A stretch of DNA of 64,000 bases from Otis tarda (GCA_026413225.1 JAPMTP010000078.1:1-64000), one strand, 5' to 3'; positions 24,901 to 35,094 are shown, counted from the first letter of the stretch. Numbers and translations are program-made. The notes: generated by a model not told the origin, from the sequence alone.

Positions 24901-27900
24901 TGCGGTAGGTGCGCTGCCAATGGTCGCTGAGGAGGAGCAAGAGCTTGAGTGGTGGCACTTTTGGTGTGGGAGCAATTGTCCAACATTCGTGATTATTCGG
25001 GGTTGTTTTCAGTGGGCGCGCACGTGTAGACGGTGGTAAACGTCTAAGCCCTGTTCGTCAGGGAAAGCCCGGAGCCCCAATGTCTGTGCTGCTATAGGTG
25101 CGCTGCCAATGGCCGCTGAGGAGCAGCAAGAGCTTGAGTGTCCGGCACTTTTGGTGTGGGAGAAATCTTCCGACGTTCGTGATTTTTCGGGGTTTTTTTC
25201 AGGGAGCGCCCATGTGCAGCTCGTGGTAAACGTCGAAGCCCTGTTCGTCAGGGAAAGCCCGGAGTCCCAATGTCTCTGGTGCGTTAGGTGGACTGGCAAT
25301 GGCCGCTGAGGAGCAGCAAGAGCTTGAGTGGCTGGCACTTTTAGTGTGGTAGCAATCGTCCGAGGTTCATGATTTTTCGGGGTTTTTTTTCAGGGGACGC
25401 CTTGGTGCTGCTGGTGGTAAACGTGGAAGCCCTGTTCGTCAGGGAAAGACCGGAGTCCCAATGTCTCTGGTGCGGTAGGTGGACTGTCAATGGCCGCTGA
25501 GGAGCAGCAAGAGCTTGAGTGGCTGGCACTTTTAGTGTGGTAGCAATCGTCCGAGGTTCATGATTTTTCGGGGTGTTTTCAGTGGGCGCCCACGTGTATC
25601 TGTTGGCAAATGTCGAAGCCCTGTTCGTCAGGGAAAGCCCGGAGCCCCAATGTCTGTGCTGCTGTAGATGCACTGCCAATAGCCGCTGAGGAGCAGCAAG
25701 AGCTTGAGTGTCTGGCAATTTTGGTGTGGGTGCAATCGTTCGACGTTCGTGAATTTTCGGGGTTTGTTTTCAGGGTCCGTCCACGTGCAGCTGGTGGTAA
25801 ATGTCGAAGCCCTGTTCATCAGGGAAAGCCCGGAGCCCCACTGTCTGTGCTGCTGTATGTTCACTGCCAATAGCCGCTGAGGAGCAGCAAGAGCTTGAGT
25901 GGTTGGCAATTTTGGTGTGGGAGCAATGGTCCGACGTTTGTGGTTTTTCGAGTTTTTTTTTTCGGGGGCGCCCCTGTGCAGCTGGTGGTAAACGTCGAAG
26001 CCCTGTTCGTCAGGGAAAGCCCGGAGCCCCAATGTCTCTGCTGCTGTAGGTGCGCTGCCAATGGCCGCTGAGGAGCAGCAAGAGCTTGAGTGGCTGACAC
26101 TTTTGGTGTGGGAGCAATCGTCCGACGTTCGTGATTTTTCGGGGTTTTTTTAAAGGGGGCGACCACGTGCACCTGGTGGTAAACGTCGAAGCCCTGTTTG
26201 TCAGGGAAAGCCCAGAGCCCCAATGTCTGTGGTGCTGTAGGTGCGCTGCCAATGGCCGCTGAGGAGCAGGAAGAGCTTGAGTGGCTCGCACTTTTGGTGT
26301 GGATGCAATAGTTCGACGTTCGTCATTTATCTTGGGTTTTTTTCAGTGGGCGCCCAGGTACAGCTGTTGGTAAACGTTGAAGCCCTGTTCCTTAGGGATA
26401 GCACGGAGTCCTAAAGTCTGTGGTGCTGTAGGTGCACTGCCAATGGCCGCTGAGGAGCAGCAAGAGCTTGAGTGGCTGGCACTTTTGGTGTGGGAGCAAT
26501 GGTCCAACGTTCGTGTTTTTTCGGGGTTTTTTTTCAGTGAGCGCCCATGTGCAGCTGGTGGTAAACGTCGAAGCCCTGTTCGTCAGGGAAACCCCGGAGC
26601 CCCACTGTCTGTGCTGCTGTAGGTGCGCTGCCAATGGCCGCTGAGGAGCAGCAAGAGCTTGAGTGGCTGCCCTTTTGGTGTGGGAGCAATCAGCCGACGT
26701 TCGTGATTTTTCGGGGTTTTTTTACAGGGAGCGCCCAGGTGCAGCTGGTGGTAAACGGCCAAGCCCTGTTCGTCAGGGAAAGCCTGGAGCCCCAATGTCT
26801 CTGCTGCTGTAGGTGCGCTGCCAATGGCTGCTGAGGAGCAGCAAGAGCTTGAGTGGCTGGCCCTTTTGGTGTGGGAGCAATCGTCCGACGTTCATGATTT
26901 GTTGGGGTTTTTTCAGTGGGCGCCCAGGTGCAGCTGGTGGTAAACGTCGAAGCCCTGTTCGTCAGGGAAAGCCCGGATCCTCAATGTCTCTGGTGCAGTA
27001 CGTGGAGTGCCAATGGCTGCTGAGGAGGAGCAGGAGCTTGAGTGTCTGGCACTTTTGGTGTGGGAGCAATGGTCCGACGTTCATGATTTGTTGGGGTTTT
27101 TTCAGTGGGCGCCCAGGTGCAGCGGGTGGTAAAAGTCGAAGCCCTGTTCATCAGGGAAAGCCTGGAGCCCCAATGACTGTGCTGCTGTACGTGGACTGCC
27201 AATGGCCGCTGAGGAGCAGCAGGAGCTTGAGTGTCTGGCACTTTTGGTGTGGGTAGAATCGTAAGACGTTCGTGATTTCTGGGGGTTTTTTTTAAAGGGA
27301 GCGCCCACGTACAGCTGGTGGTAAACGTTGAAAGCCCGGAGCCCCAATGTCTGTGGTGCTGTAGGTGCGCTACCAATGGCCGCTGAGGAGCAGCAAGAGC
27401 TTGAGTGTCTGGCACTTTTGGTGTGGGAGCAATGGTCTGATGTTCGTGGTTTTTTGGGGTTTTTTTTCAGGGGGTGCCCATGTGCAGCTGGTGGTAAACG
27501 TCGAAGCCCTGTTCGTCAGGGAAAGCCCGGAGCCGCAATGTCTGTAGTGCTGTAGGTGGACTGCCAATGGCCGCTGAGGAGCAGCAAGAGCTTGAGTGGC
27601 TGGCACTTTTGGTGTGGGAGCAATCTTTCGACGTTGGTGATTTTTCGGGGTTTTTTTTCAGGGGGCGCCCACGTGCAGCTGGTGGTAAACGTCGAAGCCC
27701 TGTTCCTTAGGGATAGCACGGAGTCCTAAAGTCTGTGGTGCTGTAGGTGCACTGCCAATGGCCGCTGAGGAGCAGCAAGAGCTTGAGTGGCTGCACTTTT
27801 GGTGTGGGAGCAATGGTCCAACGTTCGTGTTTTTTCGGGGTTTTTTTTCAGTGAGCGCCCATGTGCAGCTGGTGGTAAACGTGGAAGCCCTGTTCGTCAG

Positions 27901-29910
27901 GGAAAGCCCGGAGCCCCAATGTCTGTGCTGCTGTAGGTGCGCTGCGAATGGCCGCTGAGGAGCAGCAAGAGCTTGAGTGGCTGCCCTTTTGATGTGGGAG
28001 CAATCAGCCGACGTTCGTGATTTTTCGGGGTTTTTTTTTCAGGGAGCGCCCAGGTGCAGCTGGTGGTAAACGGCCAAGCCCTGTTCGTCAGGGAAAGCCT
28101 GGAGCCCCAATGTCTGTGCTGCTGTAGGTGCGCTGCCAATGGCTGCTGAGGAGCAGCAAGAGCTTGAGTGGCTGGCACTTTTGGTGTGGGAGCAATCGTC
28201 CGACGTTCATGATTTGTTGGGGTTTTTTTCAGTGGGCGCCCAGGTGCAGCTGGTGGTAAACGTCGAAGCCCTGTTCGTCAGGGAAAGCCCGGATCCTCAA
28301 TGTCTCTGGTGCAGTACGTGGAGTGCCAATGGCTGCTGAGGAGGAGCAGGAGCTTGAGTGTCTGGCACTTTTGGTGTGGGAGCAATGGTCCGACGTTCAT
28401 GATTTGTTGGGTTTTTTTCAGTGGGCGCCCAGGTGCAGCTGGTGGTAAAAGTCGAAGCCCTGTTCATCAGGGAAAGCCTGGAGCCCCAATGACTGTGCTG
28501 CTGTAGGTGGACTGCCAATGGCCGCTGAGGAGCAGCAGGAGCTTGAGTGTCTGGCACTTTTGGTGTGGGTAGAATCGTAAGACGTTCGTGATTTTTTGGG
28601 GTTTTTTTAAAGGGAGCGCCCACGTACAGCTGGTGGTAAACGTTGAAAGCCCGGAGCCCCAATGTCTGTGGTGCTGTAGGTGCGCTACCAATGGCCGCTG
28701 AGGAGCAGCAAGAGCTTGAGTGGCTGGCACTTTTGGTGTGGGAGCAATGGTCTGATGTTCGTGGTTTTTTGGGGTTTTTTTTCAGGGGGCGCCCATGTGC
28801 AGCTGGTGGTAAACGTCGAAGCCCTGTTTGTCAGGGAAAGCCCGGAGCCCCAATGTCTGTGGTGCTGTAGGTGGACTGCCAATGGCCGCTGAGGAGCAGC
28901 AAGAGCTTGAGTGGCTGGCACTTTTGGTGTGGGAGCAATCTTTCGACTTTCGTGATTTTTCGGGGTTTTTTTTCAGGGGGCGCCCACGTGCAGCTGGTGG
29001 TAAACGTCGAAGCCCTGTTCGTCAGGGAAAGCCCGGAACCCCAATGTCTGTGGTGTGGTAGGTAGACTGCCAATGGCCGCTGAGGAGCAGCAAGAGCTTG
29101 AGTGTCTGGCAATTTTGGTGTGGGAGCAATCGTGCGACGTTCGTGATTTTTCGGGGTTTTTTTTCAGGGGGCGCCCTGGTGCAGCTGGTGGTAAACATCG
29201 AAGCCCTGTTCCTTAGGGATAGCACGGAGTCGTAAAGTCTGTGGTGCTGTAGGTGCACTGCCAATGGCCGCTGAGGAGCAGCAAGTGTTTGAGTGGCTGG
29301 CACTTTTGGTGTGGGAGCAATCGTGCGACGTTCGTGATTTTTCGGGGTTTTTTTTTGGGGAGCGCCCAGGTGCAGCTGGTGGTAAACGTCGAAGCCCTGT
29401 TCATCAGGGAAAGCCTGGAGCCCCAATGTCTCTGCTGCTGTAGGTGCGCTGCCAATGGCTGCTGAGGAGCAGCAAGAGCTTGAGTGGCTGGCACTTTTGG
29501 TGTGGGAGCAATCGTCCGACATTCGTGATTTCTCGGGGTTTTTTTCAGGGGCCGTCCACCTGCAGCTGGTGGTAAATGTCGAAGCCCTGTTTGTCAGACA
29601 CAGCCCGGAGCCCCAATGTCTCTGCTGCTGTAGGTGCGCTGCCAGTGGCCGCTGAGGAGCAGCAAGAGCTTGAGTGGCTGGCACTTTTGTTGTGGGAGCA
29701 ATCGTCCGACGTTTGTAATTTTTTGGGGGTTTTTTCTCAGTGACAGCCCTGGTGCAGCTGGTGGTAAACGTCGAAGCCCTGTTCGTCAGGGAAAGCCCGG
29801 AGCCCCAATGTCTCTGCTGCTGTACATTCACTGCCTATGGCCGCTGAGGAGCAGCAAGAGCTTGAGTGGCTGGCACTTTTGGAGTGGGAGCAATGGTCCG
29901 ACGTTGGTGA
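15908..29910 (+). repeat. 191-bp satellite array, block 2 (about 73 monomers)
   Basis: Continues the block-1 satellite in the same orientation directly after the solo LTR. Monomers are as similar to those of block 1 as block-1 monomers are to each other, but carry different variant combinations and a different HOR. I see no other element in these 14 kb. The last fully typical monomer ends near 29,910, where the text changes to a clearly diverged subfamily. Confidence 0.93.
19416..27570 (+). repeat. Second higher-order repeat, ~4.17-kb period (about 22 monomers), two copies
   Basis: The distinctive run of monomers at 19,416, 19,606, 19,785 and 20,355 is repeated at 23,586, 23,776, 23,955 and 24,529, offset 4,170-4,174 bp. 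Further on (22,451 to 26,432; 22,831 to 26,813) the offset drops to about 3,981 bp, so copy 2 lacks roughly one monomer. The tail, including monomers containing CATGATTTGTTGGGG, is duplicated again at about 27,950-28,670 with an offset near 1,320 bp (seven monomers). Confidence 0.75.
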
Positions 29911-31338
29911 TATAGAAGCCATTTTTCACTCGGTGGCGGTAATGACATGTTGTAAAAGTCGGAGTGCTGTTGTTCTAGGAAATTTCGAACCCCCAATGTT
30001 TGTGAGCCTGTAGATGCGGTGGCAAGAGCCGGGCAGGAGAAGCAAGAGCTTTCAGAAATGTCACTTCTGGTGTGGAGCAGTTTTCTGACGTTTGTGATTT
30101 TAAAGGTTTTTTTCAAAGGGGACTGCCGAGTTGAGGTGATGGTCAATGTCAGAGTCCTGGTGTCCCAGGAAATGCCGGATCCCCAATGTTTGTGAGCCTG
30201 TAGATGTGGTGCCTAGAGCTGGTGAGAAGGAGCAAGAACTTACAGAGCTGACACTTCTGGTGTGGGAGCAGCTGTCCGACGTTCATCATTTTTAAGATGT
30301 GTTTTAACACTAGGCGGACAGCTGGAGCTGGTGTTAAATGTAGGAGTCCTGGTGGTCTAGGAAATCCCGGAGCTCAAATGTTTCTAGGCCTGTAGATGTG
30401 GTGTCCAGACCCGTTGCGGAGCAGCGAGAGATTTTTAAGCTGGCATTTCTGGTGTGGAATCTATCGTCCCACATTCATGATTTTTAACATCTGTTCTCAC
30501 TGGATGGTCACCTCTAGGTAATGGTAAACGTCGAAGTCCTGGTGGTCTAGGAAATCCCACAGCCCCAGTGTTTGTGGGCCTATACATGCAGTGGCAAGAA
30601 CCGGTGAGGAGCAAGAAGAGCTTTCAGAGCTGGCACTTCTGGTGTGGTATCTATCACTCGACGTTCGTGGTTTTTAAGATTTCTGCTCAGCGGGCAGCCG
30701 AGTGTACGTGGTGTCAAAGGTCGCAGTCCTGGTGCACCAGGAAAGCTCGGAGCCTCAGTGTATCTGGGCATGTAGGTGCAGTGGCAAGAGTCGGTGAGGA
30801 CAAGCAAGAGCTTTCAGAGCTAACACTTCTGGTGTGGGATCTATGGTCCGACGTTCGTGATTTTTAGGATTTTTACTCACTAGACTCTGTGTGTAGATAG
30901 TATGAAACATGGGAGTCCTGGCGGTCCAGGAAAGACCGGAGCCGCAATGTTTGTGGGCCTGTAGATGCGGTGGCAAGAGCCGGTGAGGAGCAGCAAGGTC
31001 TTTGAGAACGGGCACTTTTGGTGTAGGGTCTGTCGGCTGACGTTTGTGATTTTTAGGATTTTTGCTCATTGGGTGGCCAGCTTTGCTAATGTTAAATGTC
31101 AGAGTCCTGGTGGTGTAGGAAATCCCGCAGCCCCAGCATCTGTGAGCCTGTAGGTGCTTTGGCAACAGCTGTGGACGAGCAGCAAGAGCTTTCAGAGCTG
31201 GCACTTCTGGTGTGGGATCTAATCGAGTTACATTTGGGATTTTTAATATTTTTGCTCACTGGGTGGCCGGGTGGACATGGTGGCGAACATCGGAGTCCTA
31301 TTCGTCTAGGAAAGCCCACAGCTCCGATTTTTGAGGAC
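29911..31338 (+). repeat. Diverged satellite subfamily B (about 7 monomers)
   Basis: Monomers keep the length near 186-191 bp and landmark motifs (GAGCAAGAAGAGCTTTCAGA, CTTCTGGTGTGG, TTCGTGATTTTTA) but differ strongly from blocks 1 and 2: AATGTTTGTGAGCCTGTAGA replaces AATGTCTGTGCTGCTGTAGG, and the long T-tract is reduced. Neighbouring monomers here also differ more from one another than those of block 1 do, as expected of an older, less homogenised array edge. The last ~320 bp (31,020 onward) form part of the palindrome that follows. Confidence 0.85.
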
Positions 31339-31786
31339 TGTCCCGGTTCTGGCTAGGATAGAGTTAATATTCCCCTGAGCTGGGTGGAGAACTGAAGCTG
31401 GTAGCCCCTATGGCTGGGATAGTTAACTAATTAGCTAACAGCTGGGGTTAATTTACCCAAATTAGCCAAAGGGCTGTTCCATCCCATCTGACATCATGCT
31501 CAGTTTATAAGTGAGGAGGGTGCTGAAGGGAGCCTCCTGCTGCTTGGAAGAAACTAGGTGTGGAGGTTTGTTGTAAGCCATTATACTGTATTTGTGTTTC
31601 ATGACTGTTTTGTTTTCTTCTGTCACTACTGTTAAATTTACTTTTTGTTCAATCTCAACCCACGGGGTTTTTTTTCCTGGTTTTCTTTTGTTTACCAGTT
31701 GTCCCCCTGTTCTCTTGGAGGGTGGGGGGAGTGAGAGAGAGAGAGAGACTGCCTAGTCTGGTCCGGGTAGGGGCTGAACTAGGACA
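31339..31786 (+). mobile_element. LTR of truncated provirus, palindrome I left arm
   Basis: A 448-bp block starting TGTCCCGGTTCTGG and ending GGGCTGAACTAGGACA. A TATA-like TTTATAA is at 31,504-31,510 and a GA-repeat lies near the 3' end. It is followed within 8 bp by a primer-binding-site-like sequence, so it is a 5' LTR reading rightwards. It shares most of its sequence with the LTRs at 41,123-41,564 and 62,964-63,405, which have 5-bp target duplications. There is no 3' LTR: the provirus runs into the palindrome centre. Confidence 0.88.
31504..31510 (+). promoter_or_regulatory. TATA-like box of the LTR
   Basis: TTTATAA about 165 bp into the LTR. The homologous position in the related LTR copies reads TATATAA (41,288-41,294 plus; reverse complement at 63,234-63,240), so the motif is shared across the family. 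Confidence 0.5.
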
Positions 31787-31793
31787 GTTATTT

Positions 31794-31811
31794 TGGCACC
31801 CAATGTGGAGC
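31794..31811 (+). promoter_or_regulatory. Primer-binding site, tRNA-Lys-like
   Basis: TGGCACCCAATGTGGAGC just downstream of the LTR. It resembles the complement of a tRNA-Lys 3' end used by several class II retroviruses, with a few mismatches. The position immediately 3' of an LTR is what makes the call; the tRNA identity is inference. Confidence 0.6.
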
Positions 31812-31851
31812 TCAAAGGGTTGAGATAATAACAGATCTGACTTTTTGTTTT

Positions 31852-32601
31852 TTGCTTGAAAGAAATTTGTTTCTACACACTCATTGTAGTGGTTGTCAGT
31901 TATTGGTCATGATGTTGCAGTGGTTGGTTATGTTGTTGTTTTGTCTGCGCTCTTATACGTACTATGTGTTCCCAATGGTGGTGTTTATCACCTCAGGGAA
32001 AATGATGAGAGTTATCCTTCTCTTATACTATGCCATATCCATCTATGACATGGTGACATCAATGGCCTTAGAGATAAATTGGTATTCCTATGTGGACAGC
32101 TTCCCGATTTCTTTCACTTCCAGGGTAGTTAAACCACTTTATGTGAACTTTGAAGATCTGGGGGATATTCAAGCCACTCTGATGGTGTTGTTATGTATCT
32201 TGAATGTGTGCCAAGTCTTGTCTAGGGCTGCAAACCCACTTTTTGGGAATCTCCTCCCGACCTTTACCCTAAGGCAAGATACTAATCCGTGGCATGGTAT
32301 GAGGGAGAACAAACTGACCTGCAATGTAGGGACTCAAACTCCAGCAACAGGCACTGCAGCTGCATCAGAGGGTGAACCCGTGCTAGTATCAGTTGGCCCT
32401 GTATACAAGAAGACTTGGAAGTGGAAGTCAGCTGGTTTAGTGAGGGATGAAGAAGCCCCTTCTAGGAGGGAGCAGGAGGAAGAAGAGGAAGGTTTATTTG
32501 CTTCATGGCAAGGAAGAACTCGGCAGGCAGGCTCTTCCTCAGAGGAAGAACTCCTAAAGGAGACAGTGAGCACCCGATTTCTACCCCTGAGCGAGCTGTG
32601 A
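31852..32601 (+). pseudogene. gag: Gag-leader-like frame with hydrophobic segments, ends at an in-frame TGA
   Basis: A 249-codon frame beginning 40 bp after the primer-binding site, where gag is expected. The N-terminal ~70 residues contain closely spaced hydrophobic stretches (about residues 17-34, 38-48, 53-65), and another lies near 118-135. This looks membrane-spanning rather than like an ordinary matrix domain. The C-terminal part is polar, with a KKTWKWKS patch and an acidic run of seven E residues. The frame ends at TGA 32,599-32,601, and the next frame (ATG at 32,605) is in phase, so one stop separates two parts of what was probably one gag frame. No protease, pol or env follows. The function of the hydrophobic leader is unknown to me; the gag assignment rests on position and on the downstream frame. 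Confidence 0.6.
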
Positions 32602-32604
32602 GAC

Positions 32605-33210
32605 ATGCAAAAAGATTTTAGCCATCATCCTGGGGAGCACTTTATCAGCTGGCTGCTGCGGTGCTGGGATAATGGGGCCAATAGCTTGGAATCAGAGGGC
32701 AGAGAAGCTAGGCAACTGGGATCCATTTCTAGAGAAGCAAGCATTGAGAAAGCAGTTGGAAAAGGGAGACAAGCCCTCAGCCTCTGGAGGCTATTGGCCA
32801 ATAGCTTGGAATCAGAGGGCAGAGAAGCTAGGCAACTGGGATCCATTTCTAGAGAAGCAAGCATTGAGAAAGCAGTTGGAAAAGGGAGACAAGCCCTCAG
32901 CCTCTGGAGGCTATTGGCCAATAGCTTGGAATCAGAGGGCAGAGAAGCTAGGCAACTGGGATCCATTTCTAGAGAAGCAAGCATTGAGAAAGCAGTTGGA
33001 AAAGGGAGACAAGCCCTCAGCCTCTGGAGGCTATTGGCCAATAGCTTGGAATCAGAGGGCAGAGAAGCTAGGCAACTGGGATCCATTTCTAGAGAAGCAA
33101 GCATTGAGAAAGCAGTTGGAAAAGGGAGACAAGCCCTCAGCCTCTGGAGGCTATTGGCCCCATTATCCCAGCACCGCAGCAGCCAGCTGATAAAGTGCTC
33201 CCCAGGATGA
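32605..33210 (+). pseudogene. gag: Gag capsid-like fragment expanded by four 40-residue repeats
   Basis: In phase with the upstream frame after a single TGA. It begins with a stretch containing WLLRCWDNGA, recalling avian ERV gag capsid sequence (memory-based), then repeats a 40-residue segment four times (motif EGREARQLGS in each). After the fourth repeat the frame runs into the inverted arm and ends at a chance stop. The repeats match the 120-bp DNA repeat exactly, and 120 is a multiple of three, so the frame stays open by arithmetic. I read it as an amplification artefact or rearrangement of a dead gag, not a functional repeat protein. A mirror-image frame lies on the minus strand. Confidence 0.6.
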
Positions 33211-33230
33211 TGGCTAAAATCTTTTTGCAT
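32625..33230 (-). pseudogene. gag: Mirror copy of gag capsid-like fragment
   Basis: The minus-strand counterpart of the plus-strand fragment. It starts with the same ~27 residues (WLLRCWDNGA motif) because the arms are reverse complements. It then reads the 120-bp repeats in the opposite sense, giving an unrelated 40-residue repeat (motif RLRACLPFPT). The true gag sense of the repeats is therefore the plus strand, and the central array is asymmetric although the arms are symmetric. Not expected to be functional. Confidence 0.55.
32677..33156 (+). repeat. Four perfect 120-bp tandem copies at the palindrome centre
   Basis: Copies start at 32,677, 32,797, 32,917 and 33,037 and appear identical. 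Each begins GCCAATAGC and ends in its reverse complement, so adjacent copies share the junction GCTATTGGCCAATAGC. The same motif closes both palindrome arms (left arm ends GGGGCCAATAGC, right arm begins GCTATTGGCCCC). The unit is gag-coding in origin. Confidence 0.95.
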
Positions 33231-33233
33231 GTC

Positions 33234-33989
33234 TCACAGCTCGCTCAGGGGTAGAAATCGGGTGCTCACTGTCTCCTTTAGGAGTTCTTCCTCTGAGGAA
33301 GAGCCTGCCTGCCGAGTTCTTCCTTGCCATGAAGCAAATAAACCTTCCTCTTCTTCCTCCTGCTCCCTCCTAGAAGGGGCTTCTTCATCCCTCACTAAAC
33401 CAGCTGACTTCCACTTCCAAGTCTTCTTGTATACAGGGCCAACTGATACTAGCACGGGTTCACCCTCTGATGCAGCTGCAGTGCCTGTTGCTGGAGTTTG
33501 AGTCCCTACATTGCAGGTCAGTTTGTTCTCCCTCATACCATGCCACGGATTAGTATCTTGCCTTAGGGTAAAGGTCGGGAGGAGATTCCCAGAAAGTGGA
33601 TTTGCAGCCCTAGACAAGACTTGGCACACATTCAAGATACATAACAACACCATCAGAGTGGCTTGAATATCCCCCAGATCTTCAAAGTTCACATAAAGTG
33701 GTTTAACTACCCTGGAAGTGAAAGAAATCGGGAAGCTGTCCACATAGGAATACCAATTTATCTCTAAGGCCATTGATGTCACCATGTCATAGATGGATAT
33801 GGCATAGTATAAGAGAAGGATAACTCTCATCATTTTCCCTGAGGTGATAAACACCACCATTGGGAACACATAGTACGTATAAGAGCGCAGACAATACAAC
33901 AACATAACCAACCACTGCAACATCATGACCAATAACTGACAACCACTACAATGAGTGTGTAGAAACAAATTTCTTTCAAGCAAAAACAA
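33234..33989 (-). pseudogene. gag: Mirror copy of gag-leader-like frame
   Basis: The minus-strand twin of the frame at 31,852-32,601, open for 251 codons with the same hydrophobic N-terminal third and the same terminal TGA. It differs by a few substitutions (LLYCL and LSGN here against LLFCL and LFGN in the left arm) and by a shorter T-run just upstream that adds two codons to the start. The near identity shows the inverted duplication is recent or maintained by gene conversion. The in-frame TGA is shared by both arms and so predates the duplication. Confidence 0.6.
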
Positions 33990-34022
33990 AAAGTCAGATC
34001 TGTTATTATCTCAACCCTTCGA

Positions 34023-34040
34023 GCTCCACATTGGGTGCCA
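34023..34040 (-). promoter_or_regulatory. Mirror primer-binding site
   Basis: Reverse complement of the left-arm primer-binding site (GCTCCACATTGGGTGCCA on the plus strand), adjacent to the right-arm LTR. Confidence 0.6.
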
Positions 34041-34047
34041 AAATAAC

Positions 34048-34495
34048 TGTCCTAGTTCAGCCCCTACCCGGACCAGACTAGGCAGTCTCTCTCTCTCTCA
34101 CTCCCCCCCACCCTCCAAGAGAACAGGGGGACAACTGGTAAACAAAAGAAAACCAGGAAAAAAAAACCCCGTGGGTTGAGATTGAACAAAAAGTAAATTT
34201 AACAGTAGTGACAGAAGAAAACAAAACAGTCATGAAACACAAATACAGTATAATGGCTTACAACAAACCTCCACACCTAGTTTCTTCCAAGCAGCAGGAG
34301 GCTCCCTTCAGCACCCTCCTCACTTATAAACTGAGCATGATGTCAGATGGGATGGAACAGCCCTTTGGCTAATTTGGGTAAATTAACCCCAGCTGTTAGC
34401 TAATTAGTTAACTATCCCAGCCATAGGGGCTACCAGCTTCAGTTCTCCACCCAGCTCAGGGGAATATTAACTCTATCCTAGCCAGAACCGGGACA
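34048..34495 (-). mobile_element. LTR, palindrome I right arm
   Basis: Exact-length (448 bp) reverse complement of the LTR at 31,339-31,786; on the plus strand it starts TGTCCTAGTTCAGCCCC and ends CCGGGACA. The outer flank (GTCCTCAAAAATCGGAGC) also mirrors the left flank, so no independent target-site duplication can be read. Confidence 0.88.
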
Positions 34496-35094
34496 GTCCT
34501 CAAAAATCGGAGCTGTGGGCTTTCCTAGACGAATAGGACTCCGATGTTCGCCACCATGTCCACCCGGCCACCTAGTGAGCAAAAATATTAAAAATCCCAA
34601 ATGTAACTCGATTAGATCCCACACCAGAAGTGCCAGCTCTGAAAGCTCTTGCTGCTCGCCCACAGCTGTTGCCAAAGCACCTACAGGCTCACAAATGCTG
34701 GGGCTGCGGGATTTCCTACACCACCAGGACTCTGACATTTAACATTAGCAAAGCTGGCCGCCCAATGAGCAAAAATCTTAAAAATCACAAACGTCAGCCG
34801 ACAGACCCTACACAAAAATCGCCAGCCACTCAAGCTCTTGCTGTCCCCTCAGCGGCCATTCGCAGCGCATCTACAGCACCAAAGACATTGGGGCTCCGAG
34901 GATTCCCTGACGAACAGGGCTTCGACGTTTACGACCAGCTGCACCTGGGCGCCCACTGAAAAAAAAAACTCCGAAAAATTATGAACGTCACACGACTGCT
35001 CCCACACCAAGAGTGCCAGCCACTCAAGCTCTTGCTGCTCCTCAGCGGCCATTGGCAGCGCACCTACAGCAGCATAGACATTAGGGCTCCGGGC
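34496..35094 (-). repeat. Satellite in inverted orientation, including the palindrome I right flank
   Basis: From 34,496 to about 34,815 this is the inverted copy of subfamily-B monomers. From there to about 35,094 typical block-1-like monomers continue on the minus strand (TCAAGCTCTTGCTGCTCCTC appears in plus-strand text). The change from subfamily B to block-1 type near 34,815 coincides with the end of palindromic symmetry. At about 35,094 the orientation flips back to plus within one sentence of satellite (…GGGCTCCG|GGCACCCACGTG…). Confidence 0.85.

Larger units (their letters stand above)
31020..34815. repeat. Palindrome I: 1,666-bp inverted arms around a 464-bp centre
   Basis: The left arm (31,020-32,685) is the reverse complement of the right arm (33,150-34,815); paired positions sum to 65,834-65,835 throughout. 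Each arm holds, from outside in, ~320 bp of subfamily-B satellite, an LTR, a primer-binding site and a gag-like frame. Only a few differences are visible between arms, such as one base in the codon giving LLFCL versus LLYCL and one giving LFGN versus LSGN. Flanking satellite lies inside the palindrome, so this is an inverted duplication of an already inserted, truncated provirus rather than insertion of a palindromic element. Confidence 0.92.

Noticed and set aside
1-29910. Dozens of 60-270-codon open frames on both strands of the 191-bp array
   Set aside because: They repeat with the monomer, occur on both strands at once, have no domain, and arise because stop codons are few in the consensus; the 191-bp period shifts phase at each monomer.
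32605-33210. A functional protein of four 40-residue repeats
   Set aside because: The repeats are perfect DNA copies at a palindrome centre, derived from gag, and the frame runs into the inverted arm; DNA rearrangement explains it.
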